Shown here piece by piece: positions 9,014 through 18,886 of a stretch of DNA of 42,555 nucleotides; position 1 is the first letter of the stretch, and every line of letters starts with the position of its first letter. A program made the translations under genes and the position numbers. This DNA is from Rhodospirillales bacterium. GTDB taxonomy: Bacteria; Pseudomonadota; Alphaproteobacteria; Rhodospirillales; Defluviicoccaceae. Location: assembly GCA_007694935.1 (NCBI GenBank), contig REES01000057.1, positions 1 to 42,555 of the forward strand. The letters run 5' to 3'. The notes under the pieces are model-generated. The model did no database searches. It saw only the letters and a list, made by a program, of their open reading frames with translations, and was not told where the DNA came from.

Positions 9014-9015
9014 TC

Positions 9016-12000
9016 ATGGCTGAGCCCGAGATCCCGCAACCGGCCGATCCGGCCGAGCGCCCCAAGCGGCGGCGCTTCAGGCCATTGCGCTGGCTCGGCT
9101 GGACCCTGGCGGTGGTGCTGGCGGTACTGGTCGGCGTCGGAATCGCCGGCTACGCCTACCTCCAGACCGAAAGCGGACGGCAGACCCTGGCCGGGGCTCT
9201 CGAACGTCTGGTCTCGGATCCGGATCGCTTGGTTCTGAGCATCGGCGCCATCGGCCCCGGCCTGCCGACGCGTCTGCTGGTCGAGGACGTGGCCGTCGCC
9301 GATCCGGATGGCGCTTGGCTGACCGTTCGCCGAGCCCGCCTCGCTTGGTCGCCGCGGGCACTGCTGCGCCGTGAACTCCGCATCGTCGAGATCGCCGCAG
9401 ACGAGATCCACCTGCTCCGCCTGCCGCCACCGATGGAAGAACCGGAGCCGGCTCCACCGGAAGCTCCCGCTTTCGAACTTCCCATCCTGCCCCTCGGCGT
9501 CCGGGTGGACAGCATCGCGGTCCGTGGCCTCGCCCTCGGTGAGGCGGTGGCCGGGGAGGCGATGGTGCTCGATATCGCCGGAACCCTGGCGGCGCCGGTG
9601 GAATCCAGCGTGCGCTCGGAACTCCAGGTCGTTCGGACCGACGCGCCCGGGACGGTCGCCACGGTGGCCGCTGATTACCACCGGCCGACCGACTTCCTCC
9701 GGGTGGATGTCGACGTGTTCGAGCCCGAGGGCGGGCTGATCGTGCGCCTGGCCGGGCTGGAGCCCTATCCCGAGACCCGCCTCACCCTCAAGGGCGAAGG
9801 ACTTCTTAGCGACTGGCAGGGCGCCCTGGAGGCCGAGATCGGTACCCTGCTCAGCGCCGACGCCGACATCCGCATCCGCCGGGCCGACGGGCTGGTTGTC
9901 ACCGTGGATGGCGGGGCGCAGGTGGCCGGGCTGATCGATCCTCCGGTGCGCGCCCTGGTCGAGGACGGGATCGCTTTCTCTACGGAAGTGGAGCGCTTGC
10001 CGGACGGGGTCATCCGGGTGGTCCGCCTGACGGCGGAAAGCGCCGCGGTCGCGCTGTCGGGCTCGGCGCGCGTGGACCCGGCGGCCGGCTCGGTGGACGG
10101 GACGGTCAGCCTTCGCGCCCTGGACCTGGCGCGCTGGGAGGGGCTGATCGCGCCCGTCACCGTCGGTGCCCTGGCCCTCGAGGCGCGGGTCACCGGAACC
10201 CTGGCCGAGCCCGAGGTAGCGCTGGACGGCGCGCTGGCCGATCTCGAAATGCCGGACGTCCTTGCCGCTGCGGCGGTGGATCTCGCCGCCACCCTAAGCC
10301 CGGTTGCCGCGGATGGGCCGGCGGGCGAGCGACCGCTCGCCATAACCGTGGTGATCGACGGGCGCGATGTGGTCATGATGGACCCGACCCTGGCCGGGCT
10401 CACCGGCCCGCTGATGCGGGTGACGGCCGAGGGGGTGCTGGATCCGGTGACTCTCGACTTGGACCCCGTCGAGGCGACGATCGAGAGCGGGCCGTCCCGC
10501 CTGGCCGCCTCCGGCCGGATCAATCTCGGTGACGGCAGCATCAATGCCGTGGTCGACGCCGCCATCGGCGACTTGACCGGGCTTGGCGAGGCGCTGCAGC
10601 AGCCGCTGGCCGGGGCCGTTACCCTGAAGGTCGGTGCTCGGGGCAATATCTTCGACGCCACCCTGGCCGGCACGATCGACGGTGCGGTGTCCGATCTGTC
10701 GCTGGCGGACCCGGCGCAGGATGCCCTGCACGGCGGCGGTCTTACCCTCGAGGGCCGCTACGACCTGACCGCGGGTGAGACTCTCGTGCTGGAGGCAACG
10801 CTGGCGGCAGCGACGCCCGTGTCGCTGGCGGCATCAGCCACCTTAAGCGATGGCCTTGCGACGGTGGCGGCCGAGTACCGCCTGGAGATCACGGACCTGG
10901 CCGTGGCGGCGGATGTGGCGGGCACCGACCTGGGCGGGCGTTTGCAGGTGACCGGAACCGCGGAAGGGGCGGTTGCCGACCCCACAGTGACCGCCACCGC
11001 CACCCTGACCGACGCGGTCTTGGATGCCATCGCCGTGCCGGAGGCGACCCTGACGGCCACGGCCAGCCGGGTGGCCTCGGCGCCAGCCGGGACGCTGGCG
11101 CTTCGCGCCACCACCGACTTCGGCCCGGTGACGGCAGACACCGCGTTCGCCCAGCCGCAGCCGGAGCGGCTCCGGCTCACCGATCTGGCGGTGCGGCTGC
11201 CGGCGCTGAGCGCCCAAGGCGCCCTGGATGCACGGCTGGACCAGGGGCTGGTCGATGGTCGGGTTCAGGTGCAGGTGCGGGGCGGCCCGGCGGGGACCGA
11301 GCTTGCCGGCGTTCGCATCATCGGATCGGCCGACCTGGATGTTCGGCTGATCCCGGAGCGGGGCATGCAGACCGTCGCCCTCGACCTCTCGGCAGAGCGG
11401 CTCGGGGCGATTGTCGGCGATACCCGGATCGGTGCTCGCACCCTCACGGCCACCGGGCGCGTCGCGGATGCCTTCGACGCGCCGCGGCTCCAGGTGCGCC
11501 TGGATGCCGCGGGTGTCGGCACGCCCGACCTGACCGCCCGCTCGCTCGCCGCAACCCTGGACGGTCCGCTGACCGATGCCGCCTTCACCCTGGCGGTGGA
11601 GGAGGCCGGCGATCCGCCACTGACGGTGAGCACCGCCGGCCGCCTTTCCCTGGCGGATGCGGCAACCCGCGTCGCGCTCGATCGGCTGGAGGGACGAATC
11701 GGCGACGTTCCCCTGGCGCTCGATCGTCCGGCGGTCATCGCGGTGGTGGGCAGCGAGATCAGCGTGAGCAACCTCACGCTGGCCATCGCCGACGGGCGGA
11801 TCATCGCCGACGGCCGCCTCGGCGGCCCGGCCACCGCCGCCACCATCCGGATCGAGAGCCTGCCGGTGGCCTTGGTGGAACTGGTCGTGCCGGACTCGCG
11901 CTGGCAGGGCCGGATCGACGCGCTTGCCACCGTGCGTACGGAGCAGAACCTGCTCGCCGGCGACCTCGACTTCCGGGCGAGCGGCATAGCCCAGGAGCGC

Positions 12001-13476
12001 CGGCGGATCCGGGCCCCGGATCCGCTCTCGGCTGTTGTCACCGCGACTTGGCGGGGCGGCCGGCTCGACGCCGACGCCCGCGTCTCCGGTCTCGGCGCTA
12101 CCGACTTGACGGCCACCGCCAGCCTTCCCCTGGCGATGGACGCGCGCACCCTGGCGATGCTGCCGCGCCCCAATCAGCCGATCTCGGGCCGGGCCAACTG
12201 GCAGGGGGAAGTGGCCCAGCTGTGGGAATACCTGCCGCTGGCCGAACACAGCCTCGCCGGCAGCGGCCGGATCGACGTCGCCGTGGCCGGCACGCTGGCC
12301 AACCCGCGGGCCAGCGGCGAGGTGACGGTTCGGGACGGTACCTATGAGCACCTGATCTTCGGCACCTTGATCCGCAACCTTGACGCGACCGTTTCCGTTC
12401 CCGACGGGGAGACGGTACGGATCAGCCTTACCGGGACGGACGGGGCCACCGGCCGCATTCGCGCCGACGGCTCGGCCCGGCTGGATGATCTCGCCACCAG
12501 TCCCATCGAGGTGACCCTGCAGGCCCGCAACGCGATCCTGGTGCGGCGCGACGACGTCACCGCATCCGCCTCCGCCGACATCACCTACCGCGGCACGCCA
12601 CTGGAAGGCCGTCTGGAGGGCCGGCTGCAAACCGAACGGGTGGAAGCCCGCCTGATCGACCGCATGCCGCCCACGGTGGTCACCATCGACGTCATCGAGA
12701 TCCGCGATGATGATCTGCCGGTGCCGCCCGAGCCGGAAGCGCCGGCGCCAAGCGCCATACTCCTGGATCTGACCCTGGAGTTCCCGGGCCGGGTGTTCGT
12801 CCGCGGCCGTGGCCTGGATTCCGAATGGGCCGGCAGCTTTCGGGTGACCGGCACGGCTGATGCCCCGGTGGTGGTCGGCAGCCTCAACGTGGTCCGCGGC
12901 CAGTTCAATTTCGCGGCACGCCGGTTCGACCTGACCCGCGGCAGCATCTCCCTGGCGGGCGAGCGCGAAATCGATCCCAGGCTGGATATCCTGGCGACCT
13001 TCGATGGACGGGACATCACCGCGTTCGTCAATATCGGCGGCACCGTATCAGAGCCGTCGGTCTCGTTCAGTTCCCAGCCGCCGTTGCCGGAATCGGAGAT
13101 TCTGCCCAGGGTGCTGTTCGGCAAGGCGGCACGGGAGTTGACCGCAGGGGAAGCGGTTGAACTGGCCATAGCACTCGATACGCTTGCTCGGGGTGACGGC
13201 TTTGTGGAGGGCGTGCTGGGCCGGGTCCGAGGCGCCTTCGGCATCGACGTGCTGGCGCTGGAGCCGGGAGAGGAATTCGGGGCGCCCGGCGTTCGGGTGG
13301 GGCGATACATCGGCGATCGGATCTTCGTGGAAACGGTAGTCCCGACCGGCGCTGGTGGCCCGACGTTTCGGGCCGAGGTGGAACTCACCGACGATCTGTC
13401 CGTGCTCGGTGAAATCACCCAGGACCCCGACGACACCAGAGAGTTCTTCGGACTGAAGTGGGAACGGCGGTACTGA
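9016..13476 (+). CDS. tamB: TamB-like translocation/assembly module protein (DUF490)
   Basis: This is a very long protein of 1486 residues with a single N-terminal membrane anchor (about residues 29-50, WTLAVVLAVLVGVGIAGYAYL). It continues as a repetitive beta-rich periplasmic body typical of AsmA/TamB-like proteins. The C-terminal DUF490 region is recognisable from GSLNVVRGQFNFAARRFDL, through LDILATFDGRDITAFVNIGG, to the terminal EFFGLKWERRY. Length is at the upper end of the usual range for TamB. TamB-type proteins bridge inner and outer membranes and are implicated in lipid transport and assembly of some outer-membrane proteins. The gene follows tamA by two bases. A 595-residue antisense frame opposite it is a high-GC shadow. 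Confidence 0.92.
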   Translation: MAEPEIPQPADPAERPKRRRFRPLRWLGWTLAVVLAVLVGVGIAGYAYLQTESGRQTLAGALERLVSDPDRLVLSIGAIGPGLPTRLLVEDVAVADPDGAWLTVRRARLAWSPRALLRRELRIVEIAADEIHLLRLPPPMEEPEPAPPEAPAFELPILPLGVRVDSIAVRGLALGEAVAGEAMVLDIAGTLAAPVESSVRSELQVVRTDAPGTVATVAADYHRPTDFLRVDVDVFEPEGGLIVRLAGLEPYPETRLTLKGEGLLSDWQGALEAEIGTLLSADADIRIRRADGLVVTVDGGAQVAGLIDPPVRALVEDGIAFSTEVERLPDGVIRVVRLTAESAAVALSGSARVDPAAGSVDGTVSLRALDLARWEGLIAPVTVGALALEARVTGTLAEPEVALDGALADLEMPDVLAAAAVDLAATLSPVAADGPAGERPLAITVVIDGRDVVMMDPTLAGLTGPLMRVTAEGVLDPVTLDLDPVEATIESGPSRLAASGRINLGDGSINAVVDAAIGDLTGLGEALQQPLAGAVTLKVGARGNIFDATLAGTIDGAVSDLSLADPAQDALHGGGLTLEGRYDLTAGETLVLEATLAAATPVSLAASATLSDGLATVAAEYRLEITDLAVAADVAGTDLGGRLQVTGTAEGAVADPTVTATATLTDAVLDAIAVPEATLTATASRVASAPAGTLALRATTDFGPVTADTAFAQPQPERLRLTDLAVRLPALSAQGALDARLDQGLVDGRVQVQVRGGPAGTELAGVRIIGSADLDVRLIPERGMQTVALDLSAERLGAIVGDTRIGARTLTATGRVADAFDAPRLQVRLDAAGVGTPDLTARSLAATLDGPLTDAAFTLAVEEAGDPPLTVSTAGRLSLADAATRVALDRLEGRIGDVPLALDRPAVIAVVGSEISVSNLTLAIADGRIIADGRLGGPATAATIRIESLPVALVELVVPDSRWQGRIDALATVRTEQNLLAGDLDFRASGIAQERRRIRAPDPLSAVVTATWRGGRLDADARVSGLGATDLTATASLPLAMDARTLAMLPRPNQPISGRANWQGEVAQLWEYLPLAEHSLAGSGRIDVAVAGTLANPRASGEVTVRDGTYEHLIFGTLIRNLDATVSVPDGETVRISLTGTDGATGRIRADGSARLDDLATSPIEVTLQARNAILVRRDDVTASASADITYRGTPLEGRLEGRLQTERVEARLIDRMPPTVVTIDVIEIRDDDLPVPPEPEAPAPSAILLDLTLEFPGRVFVRGRGLDSEWAGSFRVTGTADAPVVVGSLNVVRGQFNFAARRFDLTRGSISLAGEREIDPRLDILATFDGRDITAFVNIGGTVSEPSVSFSSQPPLPESEILPRVLFGKAARELTAGEAVELAIALDTLARGDGFVEGVLGRVRGAFGIDVLALEPGEEFGAPGVRVGRYIGDRIFVETVVPTGAGGPTFRAEVELTDDLSVLGEITQDPDDTREFFGLKWERRY

Positions 13477-13510
13477 GCCGCCCTGCCACGTCGACCGACC
13501 GGGAGCGGGA

Positions 13511-14065
13511 ATGGTGATCTGTATCCTCCGAGGGGCACCGTCGGCCGAGGCGCGCCCCTACCTTGGCGCGGTTCTGGTGCGGGGTGATGCCGGCGGCCGC
13601 CTTCGGGCGGTGCTGGGCGGCCTCGCTCGCCAGGTTCCCCAGGCGATCGCCGTCGCGTCCGGTCCGGTTACCGTCCCGGATCTGTCCGGTATTGCTGCGG
13701 CGTCGGTATCGGTTCCCGCAAGCGGGACCCGAGCGCTGGTGCTGGCCGCCTTGGAGTGGACGGCTCAGCACGCCCGGGCCACCCCCTGGGTGGTGACGCT
13801 GCCGGTGGACATGGACCCGGTGCCTCCGGACCTGGTGGCGCGGTTTGGACTCGCTGTGAGCGAGGGCCGCGCCGACTTGGCGTGCGGCGTGGTGGCAGGC
13901 GCTCTGCACGACGGGCTCGGCCTCTGGCCGGTGCGCCTCCGCCGGGACTTGGCGCGGTTCATTCGCAGCGATCCGGCCGGGACGATCACGGATTTCGCCG
14001 GGCGCTACACGGTGGCTGCGGTTGCCTTCGATACCGCCCCCCCTGCGGCCGGCGTAGTGCCGTGA
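13511..14065 (+). CDS. Degenerate MobA-like (molybdenum cofactor guanylyltransferase-like) protein
   Basis: This 184-residue protein keeps the back half of the MobA fold. WVVTLPVDMDPVPPDLVARF matches the metal-site strand usually written as 'vlvlpcDxPflPxdLvxrL'. The segment GLGLWPVRLRRDLARFI matches the 'GLWPvxLxxxL' pattern. The N-terminal nucleotide-binding signature LAGGxSxRMGxDK is absent; the equivalent place reads ILRGAPSAEARPYLG. Guanylyltransferase activity is therefore doubtful, and a diverged binding or regulatory role is possible. The start at 13511 is preceded by GGGAG. It follows tamB by 34 bases on the same strand. No molybdenum-cofactor gene is nearby. The assignment is from motif pattern only. 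Confidence 0.5.
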   Translation: MVICILRGAPSAEARPYLGAVLVRGDAGGRLRAVLGGLARQVPQAIAVASGPVTVPDLSGIAAASVSVPASGTRALVLAALEWTAQHARATPWVVTLPVDMDPVPPDLVARFGLAVSEGRADLACGVVAGALHDGLGLWPVRLRRDLARFIRSDPAGTITDFAGRYTVAAVAFDTAPPAAGVVP

Positions 14066-14246
14066 GACGCCGTGGACGCCCGATGATTGCCCCGGCGCCG
14101 GCGTGGCTCACAGCGCCGCCCCGCCGGGACAGGCGCGATATCTTCAGGGTGCCGGCTGGATGCCGCCGCTGTGCGAAGGCTGGCAACTCTGCTGGCACCG
14201 TCCTCGGCAGCCCCCTCGTCGCCACCCGCATCGGGGCATGACGCTC

Positions 14247-14942
14247 ATGTCGGACCAGAACGCTCTGCTCGCGCTGGCTGCCGCCCGCTACCGGATGCTG
14301 GCTGCGGCCGATCCGGATCGCTGGCAGCCGCGGCTGCTGCGAACGCTGGAGGCGTCGGCCGAGAGCGGGGGAGATGACCGGGTTGCCTTGCTCGAGGAGG
14401 TCGTCGAGCTCCGGCGGCACATGGCAGATGCCGACCCGGCACGCCATGCCGCGGTGCTGGCGCCGGCGCTGATTGCCCTGTCGGTTGCGCGGTTCGATGC
14501 CGGCGATTTCACCGGTGCCGCCGCTGTCGCCGCCGAGGCCGCGGCCCTATGCCGGACCCTCAGTGCCGAAGGCGTGCACGGCGCAGCGTCGGCCCTGGTG
14601 GCCGCGCTCAAGCAGGAATCCCGGGTGCGGGCCGTGATCGCCGACTCGGAGGGGGCCTTGGCAGCGCTGACCGAGGCCGTCTCGGTGCACCGAAGCCTGG
14701 TCGGGTCCGAAACGCCGGGCGACAAGGCCGCCGCCCCGCTCCAAGACGGGCTCGCCTGGACTCTGGGGCTTCTCGGCATGCGCCTTCGGCTTGCCGGCCT
14801 CGATGACGAGGCGATCGCGGTCACGGCCGAAGCGCTCAGCCTTCTCGATCGGCATGGGGAAGGTGGGCGTGACGGCTTGTGGACAGCCGTCCGAGCCTAC
14901 TTGGTCTCGGAACTGGCCAATATGGAACGTCAGCGCCGATAG
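14247..14942 (+). CDS. Helical-repeat (TPR-like) protein of unknown function
   Basis: This is a 231-residue protein almost wholly of predicted alpha-helix, rich in Ala, Leu and Arg. Repeating helix pairs of about 34 to 40 residues (for example FDAGDFTGAAAVAAEAAAL and RLAGLDDEAIAVTAEALSL) resemble tetratricopeptide repeats, where Ala at helix-packing positions and 'A..A..L' patterns are usual. No catalytic motif, signal peptide or membrane segment is seen. ATG at 14247 is preferred because GGGG lies ten bases upstream; ATG at 14238 is possible. It is convergent with cobT, whose stop is seven bases away. The family is not recognised. Confidence 0.6.
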   Translation: MSDQNALLALAAARYRMLAAADPDRWQPRLLRTLEASAESGGDDRVALLEEVVELRRHMADADPARHAAVLAPALIALSVARFDAGDFTGAAAVAAEAAALCRTLSAEGVHGAASALVAALKQESRVRAVIADSEGALAALTEAVSVHRSLVGSETPGDKAAAPLQDGLAWTLGLLGMRLRLAGLDDEAIAVTAEALSLLDRHGEGGRDGLWTAVRAYLVSELANMERQRR

Positions 14943-14949
14943 CGACCGA

Positions 14950-16824
14950 TCAGCGCGCCCGGCCGGCCCGCCGGCCAGTGATCGGTGCCGGCGCCGCCGC
15001 GGGGAGGTCGGGGTCTTCGTCGAACAATTCAGTCAGATTCTGCAACATGGTGCCGCCGAGTTCTTCGGCGTCGACCAGGGTGACGGCACGACGATAGTAC
15101 CGGGTGACGTCGTGGCCGATGCCGATCGCGGTCAGTTGCACCGGCGACTGGGTTTCGATCCAGTCGATCACCTCCCGCAGGTGGCGCTCCAGGTAGTTGC
15201 CGGGATTGGCCGAAAGGGTCGCGTCGTCCACGGGCGCGCCGTCGGAGATCACCATCATCACCCGGCGGTGCTCGGGCCGGCCGATCAGCCGGTTGTGCGC
15301 CCAGATCAGCGCCTCGCCGTCGATATTCTCCTTGAGCAGTCCTTCGCGCAGCATCAGCCCGAGGTTGCGCCGCGCGCGCCGCCACGGCTGGTCGGCCTCC
15401 TTGTAGACGATGTGGCGAAGATCGTTGAGCCGCCCCGGGTTCTTCGGTTTGCCTTCGTTGACCCAGCGCTCCCGCGACAATCCGCCCTTCCAGGCCCGGG
15501 TGGTGAATCCCAGGATCTCGACCTTGACGCCGCAGCGTTCCAGCGTCCGCGCCAGGATGTCCGCGCTCATCGCAGCCACCGCAATGGGACGTCCGCGCAT
15601 CGATCCCGAGTTGTCGATCAGGAGGGTCACCACGGTGTCGCGGAACTCGGTCTCCCGCTCGCGCTTGAAGCTGAGCGGCCGCACCGGGTCGACGACGACA
15701 CGCGCCAGCCGGGCCGCATCCAGCAGGCCCTCCTCGAGGTTGAATTCCCAGGCCCGGGTCTGCTTGGCCAGCAGCCGGCGCTGCAGCCGGTTGGCCAGCC
15801 GGGCGACCACGCCTTCCAGGTTGGCGAGTTGCTGATCGAGCTGAAAGCGGAGGCGTGTCAGCTCCTCCGGATCACACAGGACTGCCGCCGGCACCACCTC
15901 ATCGAAACTCTGCGTATAGGGATGGTAGGTGATGCCGCGATCTTCGCCCGGGTCGGGACGGCGGGCTCGCCTTGCGGTCGGGCCGGCGGGCGTCACGCCG
16001 CCTTCGCCGGGCATCGGGGTCTCATCGACGGCGGCGTCGGGAACTACGTCCAGCGTCTCCAGCCCGGCCGAGCCTTCCACCCCCTCGGTCCCCTCGGTCC
16101 GGCCCTCCTGCCCCTCGGCATTCTGCTTGTCGTTCTGCTCGCTCTCCGGCGCGTCGTCGTTGCCTTCGTCGACATCCTCCTGCAGGGACGGGTCGTCGGC
16201 GTCGATCAGCTCGAGGGCATGGATGAGAGCCGCAGCAGCGGACGCGTAGCTCCGCTGATCACCGAACGAGTCGACCATGCGGCGGAATTGCGGCTGGCAC
16301 TTCTGGGCAATCACTGCCCGCCAGGGATCGACCACCGGAGAGGCCGACTCGGGCGGGCGCTCCCCGGTCAAGGTCTCCCGGATCAGCAGTCCGAGAGCAT
16401 CGGGAAGAAACGAGATGTCCGCCTTGGCAGCATTCTTATAGCCCCGGTTGGCACAGGTCTGGTCGATCAATGCGGTGATGTTGGCGGCGACACCGGTCAT
16501 GCGGCGGCTGCCGATCGCCTGGACCCGGGCACGCTCGACGGAGTCGAACACCTCCCGGGCGGAGCGCGCCACGGGTGCCCGGCGATGATGCAGGGCAGAA
16601 TCGTGATACCGGAGCAGCAGTGCCAAAGCGTCCGAGGCACCGCGGAGGTACGCCAGTTCCGCTGTGGTCATGTTGCTCGGCGGTGCCGGCAGGCGGACCC
16701 GGTCGCCGCGGATGTCGCCGACACCGGGGGCGTAGGTGACCCCGATATTCGGCTGGCCGCCGACCGCGCGCAAGGCTGCCGCGGTGACCCGCTTTACCAG
16801 CGCTGCTGCTTCCTCGTCCCGCAT
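14950..16824 (-). CDS. cobT: Cobaltochelatase subunit CobT
   Basis: This 624-residue protein is the large AAA-associated subunit of the aerobic CobNST cobaltochelatase, which inserts cobalt into hydrogenobyrinic acid a,c-diamide during B12 synthesis. Visible parts are a helical N-terminal region, an acidic central linker ([18 protein letters not shown]), and a C-terminal von Willebrand A domain with the MIDAS motif DNSGSMRG and the late [13 protein letters not shown] segment. Length matches known CobT. The start at 16824 (MRDEEAAAL) lies 20 bases after the cobS stop and fits the family N-terminus. Upstream in-frame residues overlap cobS. The cobN gene for the third subunit is not in the window. 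Confidence 0.93.
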   Translation of the reverse strand: MRDEEAAALVKRVTAAALRAVGGQPNIGVTYAPGVGDIRGDRVRLPAPPSNMTTAELAYLRGASDALALLLRYHDSALHHRRAPVARSAREVFDSVERARVQAIGSRRMTGVAANITALIDQTCANRGYKNAAKADISFLPDALGLLIRETLTGERPPESASPVVDPWRAVIAQKCQPQFRRMVDSFGDQRSYASAAAALIHALELIDADDPSLQEDVDEGNDDAPESEQNDKQNAEGQEGRTEGTEGVEGSAGLETLDVVPDAAVDETPMPGEGGVTPAGPTARRARRPDPGEDRGITYHPYTQSFDEVVPAAVLCDPEELTRLRFQLDQQLANLEGVVARLANRLQRRLLAKQTRAWEFNLEEGLLDAARLARVVVDPVRPLSFKRERETEFRDTVVTLLIDNSGSMRGRPIAVAAMSADILARTLERCGVKVEILGFTTRAWKGGLSRERWVNEGKPKNPGRLNDLRHIVYKEADQPWRRARRNLGLMLREGLLKENIDGEALIWAHNRLIGRPEHRRVMMVISDGAPVDDATLSANPGNYLERHLREVIDWIETQSPVQLTAIGIGHDVTRYYRRAVTLVDAEELGGTMLQNLTELFDEDPDLPAAAPAPITGRRAGRAR

Positions 16825-16843
16825 TCCGGAAGCCCCGCTCGCG

Positions 16844-17851
16844 TTACCGGATGATCGCCCGGGCTGACGATTCCGGCAGCTCTTCACCGAAGCACCGCTG
16901 GTAGTATTCGGCAACGATCGGGCGTTCGACCTCGTCACATTTGTTGAGGAAGGTGAGGCGGAAGCCGACCCCGACATCTCCGAAAATCTCGGCGTTTTCT
17001 GCCCAGGTGATCACGGTTCGGGGGGACATGACCGTGGAGATGTCGCCATTGACAAACCCGGCCCGGGTCAAGTCGGCGAGGTTGACCATGGCGGCCACCG
17101 TCTGGCGCCCTTCGTGGGTGTTGTAGCGCGGCACCTTGGCGAGGACGATGGCCTGCTCATCCTCGCTGGGCAGGTAGTTCAAGGTAGCCACGACGTTCCA
17201 CCGATCCATCTGCCCCTGATTGATCTGCTGCGTGCCGTGATAGAGACCGGTGGTATCGCCGAGCCCGACGGTGTTGGTGGTGGCGAACAGGCGGAAGTAC
17301 GGATGCGGCCGCATCACCTTGTTCTGGTCAAGCAGGGTGAGCTTGCCGTCCACCTCCAGGACCCGCTGAATCACGAACATCACGTCCGGCCGGCCGGCAT
17401 CATACTCGTCGAATACAAGCGCCGTCGGATGCTGCAACGCCCACGGCAGAATGCCCTCGCGGAACTCGGTGACCTGCATGCCGTCGCGGATCACGATGGC
17501 GTCGCGGCCGACCAGGTCGATGCGGCTGATGTGGCTGTCCAGGTTGACCCGGATGCAAGGCCAATTGAGCCGCGCCGCCACCTGCTCGATGTGGGTGGAT
17601 TTGCCGGTGCCGTGATAACCCTGGACCAGGACGCGGCGGTTGTGGGCAAAGCCGGCCAGGATGGCCAGGGTCGTGTCATGATCGAAGCGGTAGGAATCGT
17701 CGATGTCCGGGACGTGGTCCTCGGCGTCGCTGAAGGCCGGCACCTCCAGGTCGCTGTCGATTCCGAACGTCTGTCTCACCGATACGCTGATATCGGGCGC
17801 GTCCAGGCGAGCGCTTCGCGGCGCATTGTTGGTTGAGCCCATTGCTGTCAT
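16844..17851 (-). CDS. cobS: Cobaltochelatase subunit CobS (AAA+ ATPase)
   Basis: This 335-residue AAA+ ATPase works with CobT to drive cobalt insertion by CobN. The Walker A motif is GYHGTGKST, Walker B is LVFDEYDAG, and the sensor region reads [12 protein letters not shown]. The N-terminal segment [17 protein letters not shown] is typical of alphaproteobacterial CobS. The start at 17851 (MTAMGSTNN) is chosen; ATG 17842 would also do. It lies 62 bases downstream of the J-domain gene and 19 bases upstream of cobT on the same strand. The dnaJ-like/cobS/cobT order next to bolA recurs in alphaproteobacteria, away from the other cob genes. Confidence 0.94.
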   Translation of the reverse strand: MTAMGSTNNAPRSARLDAPDISVSVRQTFGIDSDLEVPAFSDAEDHVPDIDDSYRFDHDTTLAILAGFAHNRRVLVQGYHGTGKSTHIEQVAARLNWPCIRVNLDSHISRIDLVGRDAIVIRDGMQVTEFREGILPWALQHPTALVFDEYDAGRPDVMFVIQRVLEVDGKLTLLDQNKVMRPHPYFRLFATTNTVGLGDTTGLYHGTQQINQGQMDRWNVVATLNYLPSEDEQAIVLAKVPRYNTHEGRQTVAAMVNLADLTRAGFVNGDISTVMSPRTVITWAENAEIFGDVGVGFRLTFLNKCDEVERPIVAEYYQRCFGEELPESSARAIIR

Positions 17852-17913
17852 CGGGGTCGGTTCCGTTCGCTGTTGGACATCAGGTAGGCGGAGCAACGGC
17901 GGCACGCCAGAGG

Positions 17914-18435
17914 TCAGGCGGTCAGGCAGTTCATCACCGTGCGATATGCCGCGCTGATTTCCTTGAAGCGTTCCTCGGAAGCCTTGTCACCACCGTTGGC
18001 ATCCGGGTGGTGACGCTTCACCAGTTCCTTGTAGCGCGCCTTGACCACCGCCACGGTGACCGGTGGCCGCAGGTCGAGGATCAACAGCGCCTGCTCCTCG
18101 GCAGTGGCGGCGGGCTTGGCCTCGCGACCGTCGGTCGCTTGGCCGTCGTTGAAGAAAGCGAACCCGTCGCCGACGCGGACGGACTCGAACCGATAGGTGG
18201 CGAAACCCCCCAGTCGCCACGATGGGCGCTGCCACACGGTGTCGAACCGGATATCGGCCTCGACCTCAGCTTCGGTCATGCCGTCATAGTAGTTCCAGGA
18301 CGCGTTGTAGGCGCGGACGTGCTCAAGACAGAACCACCAGAACTCCCTCAGGTGCTGGCGCGACCGGGGCGCCCGGAATGACCCTTCGCAGGTGCATCCC
18401 GGCCAATCACATGGCTTGAAGCCGTTGGCTGACAT
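17914..18435 (-). CDS. J-domain molecular chaperone-type protein
   Basis: This 173-residue protein has an unusual layout, with the J domain at the C-terminus. The final 60 residues include [21 protein letters not shown], carrying the invariant HPD tripeptide that stimulates Hsp70 ATPase. The N-terminal half has CDWPGCTC and a [21 protein letters not shown] segment, possibly a small metal-binding unit. This is characteristic of the alphaproteobacterial J-domain protein found next to cobS. The start at 18435 has GGGGCGG upstream; ATG 18474 would add 13 residues and overlap the candidate promoter. It is divergent from bolA, and its promoter probably also serves cobS and cobT. Confidence 0.88.
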   Translation of the reverse strand: MSANGFKPCDWPGCTCEGSFRAPRSRQHLREFWWFCLEHVRAYNASWNYYDGMTEAEVEADIRFDTVWQRPSWRLGGFATYRFESVRVGDGFAFFNDGQATDGREAKPAATAEEQALLILDLRPPVTVAVVKARYKELVKRHHPDANGGDKASEERFKEISAAYRTVMNCLTA

Positions 18436-18457
18436 GGTGCCGCCCCGTGCACTTCCG

Positions 18458-18509
18458 TTCACATGACCCCGCATAGTGATACTATGGCCCCGCGCCGGAT
18501 GCCAGACAA
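18458..18509. promoter_or_regulatory. Candidate bidirectional promoter between bolA and the dnaJ-like/cobST genes
   Basis: A perfect palindrome CATAGT-GAT-ACTATG lies at 18472-18486. Read rightwards, TTCACA (18458-18463) and TACTAT (18480-18485) are 16 bases apart and point to bolA. Read leftwards, TTGTCT (complement of 18504-18509) and CATAGT (complement of 18481-18486) are 17 bases apart and point to the J-domain gene. The two -10 hexamers overlap within one symmetric element. This is by-eye evidence only. Confidence 0.45.
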
Positions 18510-18604
18510 GGCGGGTTGACCGCCCGGCGTCGGCCGACGCAATGACCCCAGGATCGGGCTGCATGGGGTGCTGCGGACCTCTTCGACTGGCAGGGAGATC
18601 GCTC

Positions 18605-18886
18605 ATGACGATGGCAGAGACCATTCACAGCAAGCTCACCGTTGCGCTGGCGCCGACGGCCCTGCGCGTCGTCGACGAGTCCCATCGCCACGCCGGACAC
18701 GCCGGCGCCCGACCGGATGGCGAGACCCACTTTCGCCTCACCATCGTGGCGGCGGCTTTCGCAGGGAAGTCCCGGCTGGAACGGCACCGTATGGTCCACA
18801 CGATCCTGGCCGCAGAGCTCGCTGACCGGGTCCATGCCTTGAGTGTCAGCGCGCTGGCACCGGACGAACCGGCTGCCGGGCCCTGA
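18605..18886 (+). CDS. bolA: BolA family protein
   Basis: This 93-residue cytoplasmic protein is of the BolA family. The core is visible as IHSKLTVALAPTALRVVDESHRHAGH, then FRLTIVAAAFAGKSRLERHRMVHTIL. His residues at the conserved H..HAGH and RHR positions are those that bind an iron-sulphur cluster together with monothiol glutaredoxins in BolA complexes. The start at 18605 has AGGGAG at 18592-18597, seven bases away; a second ATG lies six bases further in. It is divergent from the J-domain gene and convergent with the DUF2889 gene, with which it shares a hairpin spanning both stop codons. Confidence 0.93.
   Translation: MTMAETIHSKLTVALAPTALRVVDESHRHAGHAGARPDGETHFRLTIVAAAFAGKSRLERHRMVHTILAAELADRVHALSVSALAPDEPAAGP

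Noticed and set aside
10843-12630. 595-residue open frame on the minus strand
   Set aside because: It lies wholly antisense to tamB, has the His/Gly/Arg-rich composition of a high-GC shadow frame and shows no family motif.
14791-16854. 687-residue open frame on the plus strand
   Set aside because: Antisense to cobT, which has clear family motifs; the opposite frame is low in hydrophobic structure and has no credible start.
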